Translations under genes and position numbers: made by a program | The notes under the pieces: model-generated | Database searches by the model: none | What the model was told of the DNA's origin: nothing | The model's input: the letters and a program-made list of their open reading frames with translations, nothing else | NCBI GenBank assembly: GCA_018830745.1 | Contig: JAHJRU010000004.1 | Coordinates: forward strand, 1 to 7,929 | Length of the DNA stretch: 7,929 nt | Reading direction: 5' to 3' | DNA from: Chloroflexota bacterium | Lineage (GTDB): Bacteria > Chloroflexota > Dehalococcoidia > Dehalococcoidales > JAHJRU01 | Shown: piece after piece, positions 1 to 6,474 of the stretch | Position numbering within the stretch: the stretch's first letter is position 1 | How the letters are laid out: every line of letters starts with the position of its first letter

Positions 1-647
1 TCCTCGGCGAGAACGAGCGCTGCTGCGGGAACCCCTCCCTCAGGATGGGCGATAAGGACCAGTTTACCGCTTTCGCCAAAGATAACATCAAGATGTTTAA
101 CGACATGGGGATAGAGAGGCTGGTTACTATCTGCCCCTTCTGCTACAGCACCTTCAAGCGCGAATATCCTGAAGTGGGCGACAAGATGAACTTTGAGGTA
201 GTCCATATTCTTGATATCGTCGACCAGTTAATCAAGGATGGTAAGCTCAAGCTGACCAAGCCGCTTAACCTCAACGTAACCTATCATGACCCCTGTCACA
301 CAGGCAGAATCAGCGGCCCCGGCGTCTGCGGTAGTGACCACTTCGCCGGTAAATATCAGGAACCGAGAAGCATCATTAGTAACCTTCCAGGGGTTCAACT
401 GGTAGAAATGGTCCGCAACAAGGATGATTCCTGGTGCTGCGGCGCGGGAAGCTGGATGAGGAATGGCTATCTGGATATGGCGCAATGGACAGCTGACCAG
501 CGCATTCAGGAAGCTAAGTCCACCGGTGCCGAGGCGCTAGTGACTTACTGCCCTCACTGCGAGGAAAACCTGGGCGAGGCTATCCAGAGGCAGGGAAATG
601 GCATGAAAATATATGACCTGCTTGACCTCGTCCTGAAGGCGCTATAA
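1..647 (+). CDS. CCG-domain (Fe-S)-binding oxidoreductase subunit, HdrB/HdrD/DsrK/GlpC-like, 5'-truncated
   Basis: Only the last 214 residues are visible. The reading frame is open from base 3 with no start needed at the ATG at 45, because the residues before that ATG already encode a family motif (ERCCGNP). Two cysteine-rich CCG domains are seen. The first has CCG at visible residues 7-9 and CPFC at 44-47. The second has DPCHTGR around 96-102, CCG at 145-147 and CPHC at 183-186. In the family these cysteines bind a [4Fe-4S] or noncubane cluster in heterodisulfide reductase, DsrK, glycolate or glycerol-3-phosphate oxidoreductases and ETF-linked quinone reductases. The N-terminal part, which may hold ferredoxin or membrane domains, is missing, so the exact subfamily cannot be set. 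One oddity is that the segment between DPCHTGR and the second CCG is longer than usual and has an extra Cys (visible residue 109). A terminator follows, separating it from the transporter operon. Family call strong, substrate unknown. Confidence 0.88.
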   Translation, partial: LGENERCCGNPSLRMGDKDQFTAFAKDNIKMFNDMGIERLVTICPFCYSTFKREYPEVGDKMNFEVVHILDIVDQLIKDGKLKLTKPLNLNVTYHDPCHTGRISGPGVCGSDHFAGKYQEPRSIISNLPGVQLVEMVRNKDDSWCCGAGSWMRNGYLDMAQWTADQRIQEAKSTGAEALVTYCPHCEENLGEAIQRQGNGMKIYDLLDLVLKAL

Positions 648-677
648 CAGCCACCGCCAAACAGTCGAATAAACTAG

Positions 678-728
678 CCACCGGGTAACTTCGGAAAACT
701 CCGGGCTTACCTGGTGGTTTCGTTTTTT
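678..728 (+). terminator. Rho-independent terminator, nested hairpin plus T-tract
   Basis: An 11-bp stem pairs 678-688 (CCACCGGGTAA) with 707-717 (TTACCTGGTGG); the only non-Watson-Crick pair is a G-U. A smaller CGGA/TCCG hairpin (692-695 with 700-703) sits in its loop. The T-rich run TTTCGTTTTTTC follows at 718-729. It lies 30 bases after the stop of the Fe-S gene, so it most likely ends that transcript. Confidence 0.82.
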
Positions 729-769
729 CGGCCCGTATTATGCTCAGCCCCCCCACTTCACCCCACCGC

Positions 770-829
770 CATAAAGAAAACAACCGCCCAACACTTGACA
801 TCCGGCTTAAGGTTGTTTTACTCTTTATG
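770..829. repeat. Interrupted inverted repeat spanning the livG promoter (candidate operator)
   Basis: Bases 770-785 (CATAAAGAAAACAACC) are complementary to 811-829 as two perfect 8-bp blocks (778-785 with 811-818, and 770-777 with 822-829). The blocks are separated by three unpaired bases, 819-821. The 25-base centre contains the TTGACA -35 box, and the right arm overlaps the likely -10. There is no T-tract on either strand next to it, so a simple terminator is unlikely. A regulator-binding site or promoter-region structure is inferred; no regulator gene is visible in the window. Confidence 0.5.
795..822 (+). promoter_or_regulatory. Sigma70-like promoter for the liv/acyl-CoA ligase operon
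   Basis: A consensus -35 TTGACA (795-800) is followed after 16 bases by TTTACT (817-822), which matches four of six -10 positions. It lies about 70 bases before the proposed livG start and after the upstream terminator, where a promoter is needed. A second AT-rich run (TGATATATATTTT, about 844-856) could be an alternative -10 or simply untranslated leader. Confidence 0.55.
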
Positions 830-880
830 ACAATACGCGACTCTGATATATATTTTCACATATCTCTAAGCCCAAGCATT

Positions 881-884
881 GAGG
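881..884 (+). promoter_or_regulatory. Ribosome binding site GAGG deciding the livG start
   Basis: GAGG lies 9 bases before the TTG at 894. The other in-frame starts, TTG at 879 and GTG at 921, have no comparable Shine-Dalgarno sequence in front of them. This favours 894, although a weak leader and the GTG start remain possible. Confidence 0.4.
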
Positions 885-893
885 TCTATTTTA

Positions 894-1682
894 TTGGGAA
901 CTGCACCAGCATCTAAAGACGTGGCCATACTGGAAATCGCCAATCTCTCGCTAAGTTTCGGCGGCGTCCAGGCACTGATGGACATATCACTCGAGGTCAA
1001 ACAGGGCGAGGTCCTGGCTATTATCGGCCCCAACGGCGCCGGCAAGACCAGCCTGCTTAATTGCATGAACGGCTTCTACCGCGCCCAGCAGGGCGATATC
1101 TCCTTCCAGGGCAAAGGCATTTCCAAGATGCCATCCCACAAGATAGCCGAGCTGGGCATCGCCCGCACCTTCCAGCAGATAGAGCTCTATACCCATCTCT
1201 CCGCCCAGGATAATCTCATGGCCGGCCGTCATATCCACTTTAAGTCCGGTATGCTGGATGGCGCCCTCTACTTCGGCAAAGCGCACCGCGAGGAGATAGA
1301 GCACCGCAAGGCGGTGGAGAATATCATCGACCTCTTCGACATGGAAGCCATCAGAAAGAAGGTGGTGGGCTTCCTGCCCTACGGCCAGCGTAAACTGGTG
1401 GAGCTGGGCCGGGCCGTGGTTATGGAACCCAAGCTCCTCCTCCTCGACGAGCCGATGGCCGGGATGAACGTGGAGGAGAAAGAGGACATGGCCCGCTTCA
1501 TCCTGGACATCTGGGAACTCAAGGGAACAACCATCGTCCTTATCGAGCACGATATGGGGGTGGTCATGGATATAGCCGACCGCATTGTCGTCCTGGACTT
1601 CGGCCGCAAGATTGCCGAGGGTACCCCGCAGGAGATCCAGACCAACCCCGCAGTGATTAGTGCCTACCTTGGTCAAGAGTAG
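894..1682 (+). CDS. livG: Branched-chain amino acid-type ABC transporter ATPase (LivG family)
   Basis: This is the cytoplasmic ATP-hydrolysing subunit of a HAAT-family importer, pairing with the LivF-type ATPase and the LivH/LivM permeases encoded downstream. From the TTG start at 894 (262 aa), Walker A GPNGAGKT is at 45-52, the Q-loop FQQ at about 93-95, the ABC signature region LPYGQRK at 161-167, Walker B LLLLDEP at 181-187 with catalytic Glu 186, and the switch His in LIEHD at 219. All catalytic elements are intact and the length is normal for LivG (about 255-260 aa). The start is uncertain: TTG 879 (267 aa), TTG 894 with GAGG upstream, or GTG 921 (253 aa), which gives the usual LivG N-terminus MAILEI. 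It is first in the operon, behind the promoter at 795-822. The acyl-CoA synthetase gene follows after 18 bases. The substrate is not defined by this subunit. Confidence 0.93.
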   Translation: MGTAPASKDVAILEIANLSLSFGGVQALMDISLEVKQGEVLAIIGPNGAGKTSLLNCMNGFYRAQQGDISFQGKGISKMPSHKIAELGIARTFQQIELYTHLSAQDNLMAGRHIHFKSGMLDGALYFGKAHREEIEHRKAVENIIDLFDMEAIRKKVVGFLPYGQRKLVELGRAVVMEPKLLLLDEPMAGMNVEEKEDMARFILDIWELKGTTIVLIEHDMGVVMDIADRIVVLDFGRKIAEGTPQEIQTNPAVISAYLGQE

Positions 1683-1700
1683 CGCCCCGGGAGGAACTGA

Positions 1701-3611
1701 ATGGCAATGACTTTAGCGGAGTGCGATACCTTCCCCAAGATCATCAAGTATTACTATGAGAAGCATGGGGATAAGAAGGTAGCCATACGCTACAAGCAGT
1801 ACGGCATCTGGCGGAAGTTCACCTGGAAAGACTTCTATGAAACGATAAAGTACTTCGCCCTGGGGATGGTAAGCCTGGGGCTTACCCGCGGGGAACGGGT
1901 GCTGGTGATAGGAGACAACGAGCCGGAGTGGCTGTATGCCGCTTTCGCCACCCAGGCGGCCGGGGGCGCCTTCGTCGGCGGCTTCGCCGACTCCCACACG
2001 CCGGAAATACAGTATTATATGACCCACTCGGACGCCCGATTCGTCGTCGCCGAAGACCAGGAGCAGGTTGACAAGGTACTGCTATTCAAGGACGACGTCC
2101 CGGACCTGCAGAAGATAATCTACTGGGACCCCAAGGGGCTATGGAGCTACGACGACCCGCTATTGATGCCTTTTGAAGATGTGCTGAATCTCGGGCGGGA
2201 GTATGAGAAGGAACACCCCGGTTTCTTTGAAGAGAGCGTAGCCAGGGGCAAGGGTGATGACCTTGCCCAGTTCGCCTACACCTCAGGAACGACAGCTCAA
2301 CCAAAAGGAGCGGTACATACTCACAACACTTTAATGAAGATGGCCCGCTCGTGGCAGATAGTGGAACCTCTCAGGGAAGAGGATAACATACTTTCCTTCG
2401 TACCCCTGGGCTGGGCTGCGGAGTGGGTATGCAATGAATACATGGCTTTAGTCGCCGGTTCTACCCTTAATTTCCCCGAGGAACCGGAGACCATGCAGTC
2501 AGATATCAGGGAACTGGGTGTTGACTATGCCTTCATCTCACCCAAGCTGCTGGAGGTGCAGATCGGCGAGGTAGAAACCAATGTGGCCGATTCCACTACG
2601 CTCAAGAAGTTCCTCTATCATCTCCTCATGCCGGTGGGCTACAAAATGGCTCATCTCAAGATTGACAAGGAAGAAATAAATCTCTTCTGGAAAATACTCT
2701 ACAAGATAGCTTACCTGATACTCTTCCGCCAGATAAGGGATAGAATCGGCTATCTCAAAGTGAGAGTGCTGTATACCGCCGGGTCTATTATCGCCCCGGA
2801 ATCATATTACTTCTATCATGGGATCGGGGTTAACCTCAAGAATGCTTATGGCATAACTGAATCCGGCGGCTGTCCCGTTGTCCATCGGGACGGTGACATC
2901 AACATTGAGACTACGGGTCTACCTACACCTGGTGTTGAAGTCAGAGTGACCGATGGAGGAGATGTGCATTTGAGAACCCCTGGTATCTTGGTCAATTACC
3001 ACAAGAACCCGGAAGCCTATACCAAGTCAGTCAGTAACGGGTGGTTACTCACTGGTGATAGCGGTTTCATGAGAGATGATGGCCACCTGATAATATTTGA
3101 CCGCTCTGCCGATCTAATGACCACGTCTGACGGCACTAAATTTTCTCCGCAATATATAGAGAGCAAGATAAGGGTCAGCCGCTACATCAAAGAGGCTATC
3201 GTTTTCGGTAATAACCGACCGTTTGCAACTTGCCTGGTCAGTATAGACTACGGCACCGTGGGCAAGTGGGCCGAGGAAAACCACCTCACCTATACCACTT
3301 ATACCGACCTCTCCCAGAAACCGGAGGTTTACCAACTCATCCTCAAGGACCTGAAAAGAGTGAATAGAGGGCTAAGCGATACGTCTAAAATAAAAAAGTA
3401 CGCCCTGCTCCACAAGGAACTGGACGCCGACGATGCCGAGCTGAGCCGCGTCAGAAAGCTGAGACGGGGCTATGTCGAGGATACCTACCGGGCGCAAATG
3501 GAAGCGCTCTACAGCGATGAGAAACAGGTTATGGCGGAGACGGTTATTACCTACCGCGACGGACGCACCAAGGACGTGAAGATAGCCATAAGAATCGCCT
3601 TCGTCGAATAG
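1701..3611 (+). CDS. AMP-dependent acyl-CoA synthetase, FadD15/long-chain type
   Basis: A 636-aa adenylate-forming enzyme predicted to activate a carboxylic acid with ATP and CoA in the cytoplasm. Visible motifs are the P-loop-like YTSGTTAQPKG (193-203), A5 YGITESG (383-389), A7 LLTGDSG (449-455), the A8 hinge region DRSADLMTTSDGTKFSP (467-483) and a C-terminal RKLRR with Lys 586, the likely A10 lysine. The size and the DGTKFSP hinge match the FadD15-like (COG1022) branch rather than short-chain acetyl-CoA synthetases. One oddity is that Ala replaces the usual Gly/Ser after TSGTT. A roughly 40-residue tail follows the A10 region. The start ATG has a strong GGAGG 6 bases upstream. Its position inside a Liv cassette suggests that it traps the transported acid as a CoA thioester, as known for aromatic- and fatty-acid-degrading bacteria. 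The true acyl substrate (aromatic, branched or long-chain) cannot be read from the sequence. Confidence 0.9.
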   Translation: MAMTLAECDTFPKIIKYYYEKHGDKKVAIRYKQYGIWRKFTWKDFYETIKYFALGMVSLGLTRGERVLVIGDNEPEWLYAAFATQAAGGAFVGGFADSHTPEIQYYMTHSDARFVVAEDQEQVDKVLLFKDDVPDLQKIIYWDPKGLWSYDDPLLMPFEDVLNLGREYEKEHPGFFEESVARGKGDDLAQFAYTSGTTAQPKGAVHTHNTLMKMARSWQIVEPLREEDNILSFVPLGWAAEWVCNEYMALVAGSTLNFPEEPETMQSDIRELGVDYAFISPKLLEVQIGEVETNVADSTTLKKFLYHLLMPVGYKMAHLKIDKEEINLFWKILYKIAYLILFRQIRDRIGYLKVRVLYTAGSIIAPESYYFYHGIGVNLKNAYGITESGGCPVVHRDGDINIETTGLPTPGVEVRVTDGGDVHLRTPGILVNYHKNPEAYTKSVSNGWLLTGDSGFMRDDGHLIIFDRSADLMTTSDGTKFSPQYIESKIRVSRYIKEAIVFGNNRPFATCLVSIDYGTVGKWAEENHLTYTTYTDLSQKPEVYQLILKDLKRVNRGLSDTSKIKKYALLHKELDADDAELSRVRKLRRGYVEDTYRAQMEALYSDEKQVMAETVITYRDGRTKDVKIAIRIAFVE

Positions 3612-3652
3612 ACGTATTCTATAACCAAATACCGCCAGCAGGAGGCTAGCCC

Positions 3653-4549
3653 ATGATGATTGTCGAAACCGTAATCTACGGCCTGGTAGTGGGTGCCGTC
3701 TATGGGGTGGTGGCTCTGGGATTCGTCCTTATCTATAAGTCCTCTTCCGTCCTCAACCTCGCCCAGGGATCCCTGCTCATGCTCGGCGGCTTCATCTGCC
3801 TCCAGATTTCTCAGTGGCTCCCCGGCGGCGTGTGGTTCTTCATCCTGGCAGTCTTCATTACCCTCGTCATCGCCACCCTCATCGGCTTCTCCGTAGAGCG
3901 GCTCGCCCTCCGCCCCCTCATCGGAGAACCCCTTATCTCCGTCATTATGATGACCATCGGCTTAAACGTACTGCTGGGCGGTATCGGCTACGCCATCTGG
4001 GGCTCGGGTAACTTCCCCTACCCCACCGATATCATCCCCATCGGCTCGGTCTCCATCCTGGGCACTCCCATCAGCTATAAGTATATCTTCTCCCTGATTA
4101 TCGCCCTGCTCTGCGTCGTCTTCTTTATCCTCTTCTTCCAGTTCACCAGGTCCGGTATCGCTATGAGAGCTACCGCCGATGACCAGCTCGCCGCCCAGTC
4201 CCTCGGCATCTCCACCAGCCAGATCTTCCGCTACGCTTGGGCTATCGGCTGTATCACCGCCGCTATCGGCGGTATCATCATCGGCTTCCTCATCGGCCTC
4301 AATTCCTACAACACTCCCGTGCTGGGCCTAAGGGTCCTGCCCGTCGTCCTCCTCGGTGGACTCGATTCCATCCCCGGCGCCATCATCGGCGGCCTCATCG
4401 TCGGCGTCACCGAGAACCTGGCCGGAGCCTATCTCGACCCTATCGTGGGCGGCGGCATGCGCGACCTTTTCCCCTATATCCTCATCATAATAATCCTCAT
4501 GGTGAAACCCTACGGCCTCTTTGGCTGGGTAAGGATAGAAAGGATTTAA
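3653..4549 (+). CDS. livH: Branched-chain amino acid-type ABC transporter permease (LivH family)
   Basis: A 298-aa inner-membrane permease of the BPD_transp_2 family. Hydrophobic segments lie at about 5-28, 38-54, 58-80, 93-113, 144-163, 194-216, 240-258 and 271-285. The cytoplasmic EAA-like coupling loop SGIAMRATADDQLAAQSLGI is at 167-186, just before a segment that reads GGIIIGFLIGLNSYNTPVLG (206-225). The conserved LGGLDSIPGAIIGG stretch (234-247) is typical of LivH. AGGAGG at 3640-3645 sits 7 bases before the ATG; the second ATG (3656) is also possible. The next gene begins 3 bases after its stop, implying translational coupling. Synonymous codons are strikingly C-ended compared with livM. 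Confidence 0.95.
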   Translation: MMIVETVIYGLVVGAVYGVVALGFVLIYKSSSVLNLAQGSLLMLGGFICLQISQWLPGGVWFFILAVFITLVIATLIGFSVERLALRPLIGEPLISVIMMTIGLNVLLGGIGYAIWGSGNFPYPTDIIPIGSVSILGTPISYKYIFSLIIALLCVVFFILFFQFTRSGIAMRATADDQLAAQSLGISTSQIFRYAWAIGCITAAIGGIIIGFLIGLNSYNTPVLGLRVLPVVLLGGLDSIPGAIIGGLIVGVTENLAGAYLDPIVGGGMRDLFPYILIIIILMVKPYGLFGWVRIERI

Positions 4550-4552
4550 GAG

Positions 4553-5623
4553 ATGCACAACCCTTGCGGCGTGTTTAACGAGACCTACGAGCAGGACTTG
4601 GCCATCTTCCGAACCAAGACGCAGTGGGGGCTCCTGATAGGTGCTATTATTATAGCCTTTACCTTCCCGCTATTCTTGAACAGCTACATTTTAGGCGTGC
4701 TCATCCAGATTTTCGCCACCATTATCATTCTGCACGGGCTTAACATCCTGACCGGCTACTGCGGTCAGATTTCCCTGGCCCAGGCGGCTTTCGCCGCCGT
4801 CGGCGGCTATACTTCTGCCCTCCTATCTGAATGGGCGCTTGGGGCAGCACTCCCCGAGTGGTTCCCAGGTATTTTTAACTTCTGGATAACCGTACCCATC
4901 GCCGGCCTAACCGCCGGTGCCATTGGGGTATTGTTCGGCATTCCTGCCCTACGCCTGAGAGGCTTCTACCTGGTTATGGCCACCCTGGCAGCCCACTTTA
5001 TTATCATCTACATCATAGTTCATACCATTGGAACCCAGGCCCAAACTCTGCCTGCCCCTCATCTTTTTGGCTTGTTGCTCAATAACTCGCAAAGCTACTA
5101 TTACGTCGTTCTGGTAGCTTTAATCGCCCTGAGCTACGTCGCTAAGAACCTGGTGCGCACCAGGTTCGGCCGGGCCTGGATTGCCATCAGAGACAATGAC
5201 CTGGCGGCTGAGGTAATGGGCATCAGTCTGTTCCGCTACAAGCTCAGCGCCTTCTTCATCGGCTGCCTGTTCGCCGGACTCGGCGGGGCGCTATGGGCTC
5301 ATTATACCCGTTCGATAACGCCTGAATACTATCACCTGACCTACGGGTTGTGGTATCTGGGCTATATTATCGTGGGCGGAATGGGCTCCGCCCTTGGACC
5401 GTTCTTCGGAGCCAGCTTCCTTATCATTCTGACCCAGGGTCTGGCTGAGGTTATTTCTGCCCTGAGCGGTACTTTCTATGGCATCGAAAGCTACCTCTCG
5501 GCAGCCAGGGAAGTGCTCTTTGGCCTGGTAGTCGTTCTATTTATGATCCTCGAACCCAGGGGAATTGCGCACCGGTGGAACCTGTTTAAAGCCTATTACC
5601 GGCTGTTTCCCTACGCTCATTAG
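4553..5623 (+). CDS. livM: Branched-chain amino acid-type ABC transporter permease (LivM family)
   Basis: A 356-aa membrane permease and partner of the LivH-type protein. A hydrophilic N-terminus of about 25 residues precedes the first membrane segment (26-43). The LivM hallmark GYCGQISLAQAAF is at 68-80, and the cytoplasmic EAA-like loop runs from RFGRAWIAIRDND (204-216) to LAAEVMGIS (217-225). Further hydrophobic segments are at about 45-65, 112-130, 138-158, 182-197, 231-249, 267-295 and 320-335. Length is within the family range. AAAGGA at 4539-4544, inside the end of livH, sits 8 bases before the ATG, so translation is probably coupled. A perfect 22-bp palindrome (5146-5167) lies in the codons just before the coupling loop. 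LivF follows after 35 bases. Confidence 0.95.
   Translation: MHNPCGVFNETYEQDLAIFRTKTQWGLLIGAIIIAFTFPLFLNSYILGVLIQIFATIIILHGLNILTGYCGQISLAQAAFAAVGGYTSALLSEWALGAALPEWFPGIFNFWITVPIAGLTAGAIGVLFGIPALRLRGFYLVMATLAAHFIIIYIIVHTIGTQAQTLPAPHLFGLLLNNSQSYYYVVLVALIALSYVAKNLVRTRFGRAWIAIRDNDLAAEVMGISLFRYKLSAFFIGCLFAGLGGALWAHYTRSITPEYYHLTYGLWYLGYIIVGGMGSALGPFFGASFLIILTQGLAEVISALSGTFYGIESYLSAAREVLFGLVVVLFMILEPRGIAHRWNLFKAYYRLFPYAH
5146..5167. repeat. 22-bp perfect palindrome inside livM
   Basis: The sequence is self-complementary over all 22 bases; its inner 16 bases are CCTGGTGCGCACCAGG, centred between 5156 and 5157, and both ends extend by three more matched bases. It covers livM codons 198-205 (K-N-L-V-R-T-R-F). 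Those residues are conserved in the family, so chance through codon choice is possible. Confidence 0.6.
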
Positions 5624-5658
5624 TCGCTTTCCTCGGGTATCATAGGAAGGAGCGCAAA

Positions 5659-6453
5659 ATGTTATGGGTTAACAACATCGAAGTGGTCTACATGGAGGTC
5701 ATCCTGGTCCTCAAGGGCGTCTCCCTGGAGGTGCATGAGGGCGCCATCGTCTCCCTCCTCGGCGCCAACGGCGGCGGCAAAAGCACCACCCTCAAAGCCA
5801 TCTCCGGCCTGCTCAAACCAGAGGAGGGCGAGGTCACCGACGGCAACATCGAATTCAACGACATAAGAATCGACAACAAGGGCCCCGAGGATATCGCCCG
5901 CATGGGCATCGTCCAGGTTATGGAGGGCAGACGCATCTTCGAGCACCTGTCCACCGAGGAGAACCTCAAAGCCGGAGCCCATATCCGCGGCGACGGCTCT
6001 TCCCTTAAACATGACCTGGATATGGTCTATAACTACTTCCCCAAACTGAGAGACCTGCGCCATTCCACCTCCGGCTACCTCTCCGGCGGTGAACAGCAGA
6101 TGCTCGTTATGGGCCGCGCTATGATGGCCAACCCCTCCCTCATGCTCCTGGATGAACCTTCCCTGGGACTGGCTCCCCTGCTGGTGCAGGAAATCTATAA
6201 CATCGTGCTCAGAATCAACAGCGAGGAGAAAACCTCCATCCTGCTGGTGGAGCAAAACGTCAGAGCCGCCCTCTCCATCGCCACCTACGGCTATGTCATG
6301 GAAAACGGCAAGGTGGTCTTCGACGGCGAGGCGGAAAAGCTGCGGGATAACGAGGATATCCAGGAATTCTACATGGGACTCAGCCACATGGGCAAACAGA
6401 AAAGCTACCGCGAGGTCAAGCACTACAAGAGAAGAAAACGCTGGCTGGGTTAG
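5659..6453 (+). CDS. livF: Branched-chain amino acid-type ABC transporter ATPase (LivF family)
   Basis: The second ATPase of the importer, 264 aa. Walker A reads GANGGGKST (35-43), still fitting GxxGxGKS/T although Ala is more usual where the middle Gly stands. The ABC signature LSGGEQQ is at 141-147 and Walker B LMLLDEP at 161-167 with Glu 166. The switch position reads LVEQN (196-200), with Gln instead of His. This is normal for LivF and not a defect, and the His-bearing partner is LivG. AAGGAG (5647-5652) lies 6 bases before the ATG. The protein is somewhat longer than typical LivF (about 235-250 aa) because of a strongly basic tail after residue 245, ending KHYKRRKRWLG. The tail may interact with membrane or partner proteins; this is inference. 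PaaK-like gene 21 bases downstream. Confidence 0.95.
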   Translation: MLWVNNIEVVYMEVILVLKGVSLEVHEGAIVSLLGANGGGKSTTLKAISGLLKPEEGEVTDGNIEFNDIRIDNKGPEDIARMGIVQVMEGRRIFEHLSTEENLKAGAHIRGDGSSLKHDLDMVYNYFPKLRDLRHSTSGYLSGGEQQMLVMGRAMMANPSLMLLDEPSLGLAPLLVQEIYNIVLRINSEEKTSILLVEQNVRAALSIATYGYVMENGKVVFDGEAEKLRDNEDIQEFYMGLSHMGKQKSYREVKHYKRRKRWLG

Positions 6454-6474
6454 CTGGCTTAAGGAGGACCTTCG

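Noticed and set aside
196..200. LivF switch residue read as Gln, seemingly an inactive ATPase (residue positions within LivF)
   Set aside because: VEQN is the ordinary form in LivF proteins, so it is not a defect of this copy.
580..801. 73-residue minus-strand frame over the Fe-S gene end and intergenic region
   Set aside because: It runs through the terminator hairpin and the -35 region and has no family features.
987..1676. 229-residue open frame antisense to livG
   Set aside because: It is a mirror of the C-ended codon use of livG. The opposite strand carries all ATPase motifs, and the antisense protein has no recognisable domain.
3693..4011. Overlapping plus-strand frames inside livH (67 and 65 aa)
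   Set aside because: S/P- and R/P-rich translations typical of out-of-frame reading in a GC-rich membrane protein gene; no independent start signals.
4237..4578. 113-residue Arg/His-rich plus-strand frame overlapping livH and livM
   Set aside because: Low-complexity frameshifted reading of livH; no Shine-Dalgarno and the real permease frame is intact.
5662..6423. 253-residue open frame antisense to livF
   Set aside because: Same cause as over livG: it exactly shadows the livF gene and has low-complexity H/D/E/G/V-rich content.
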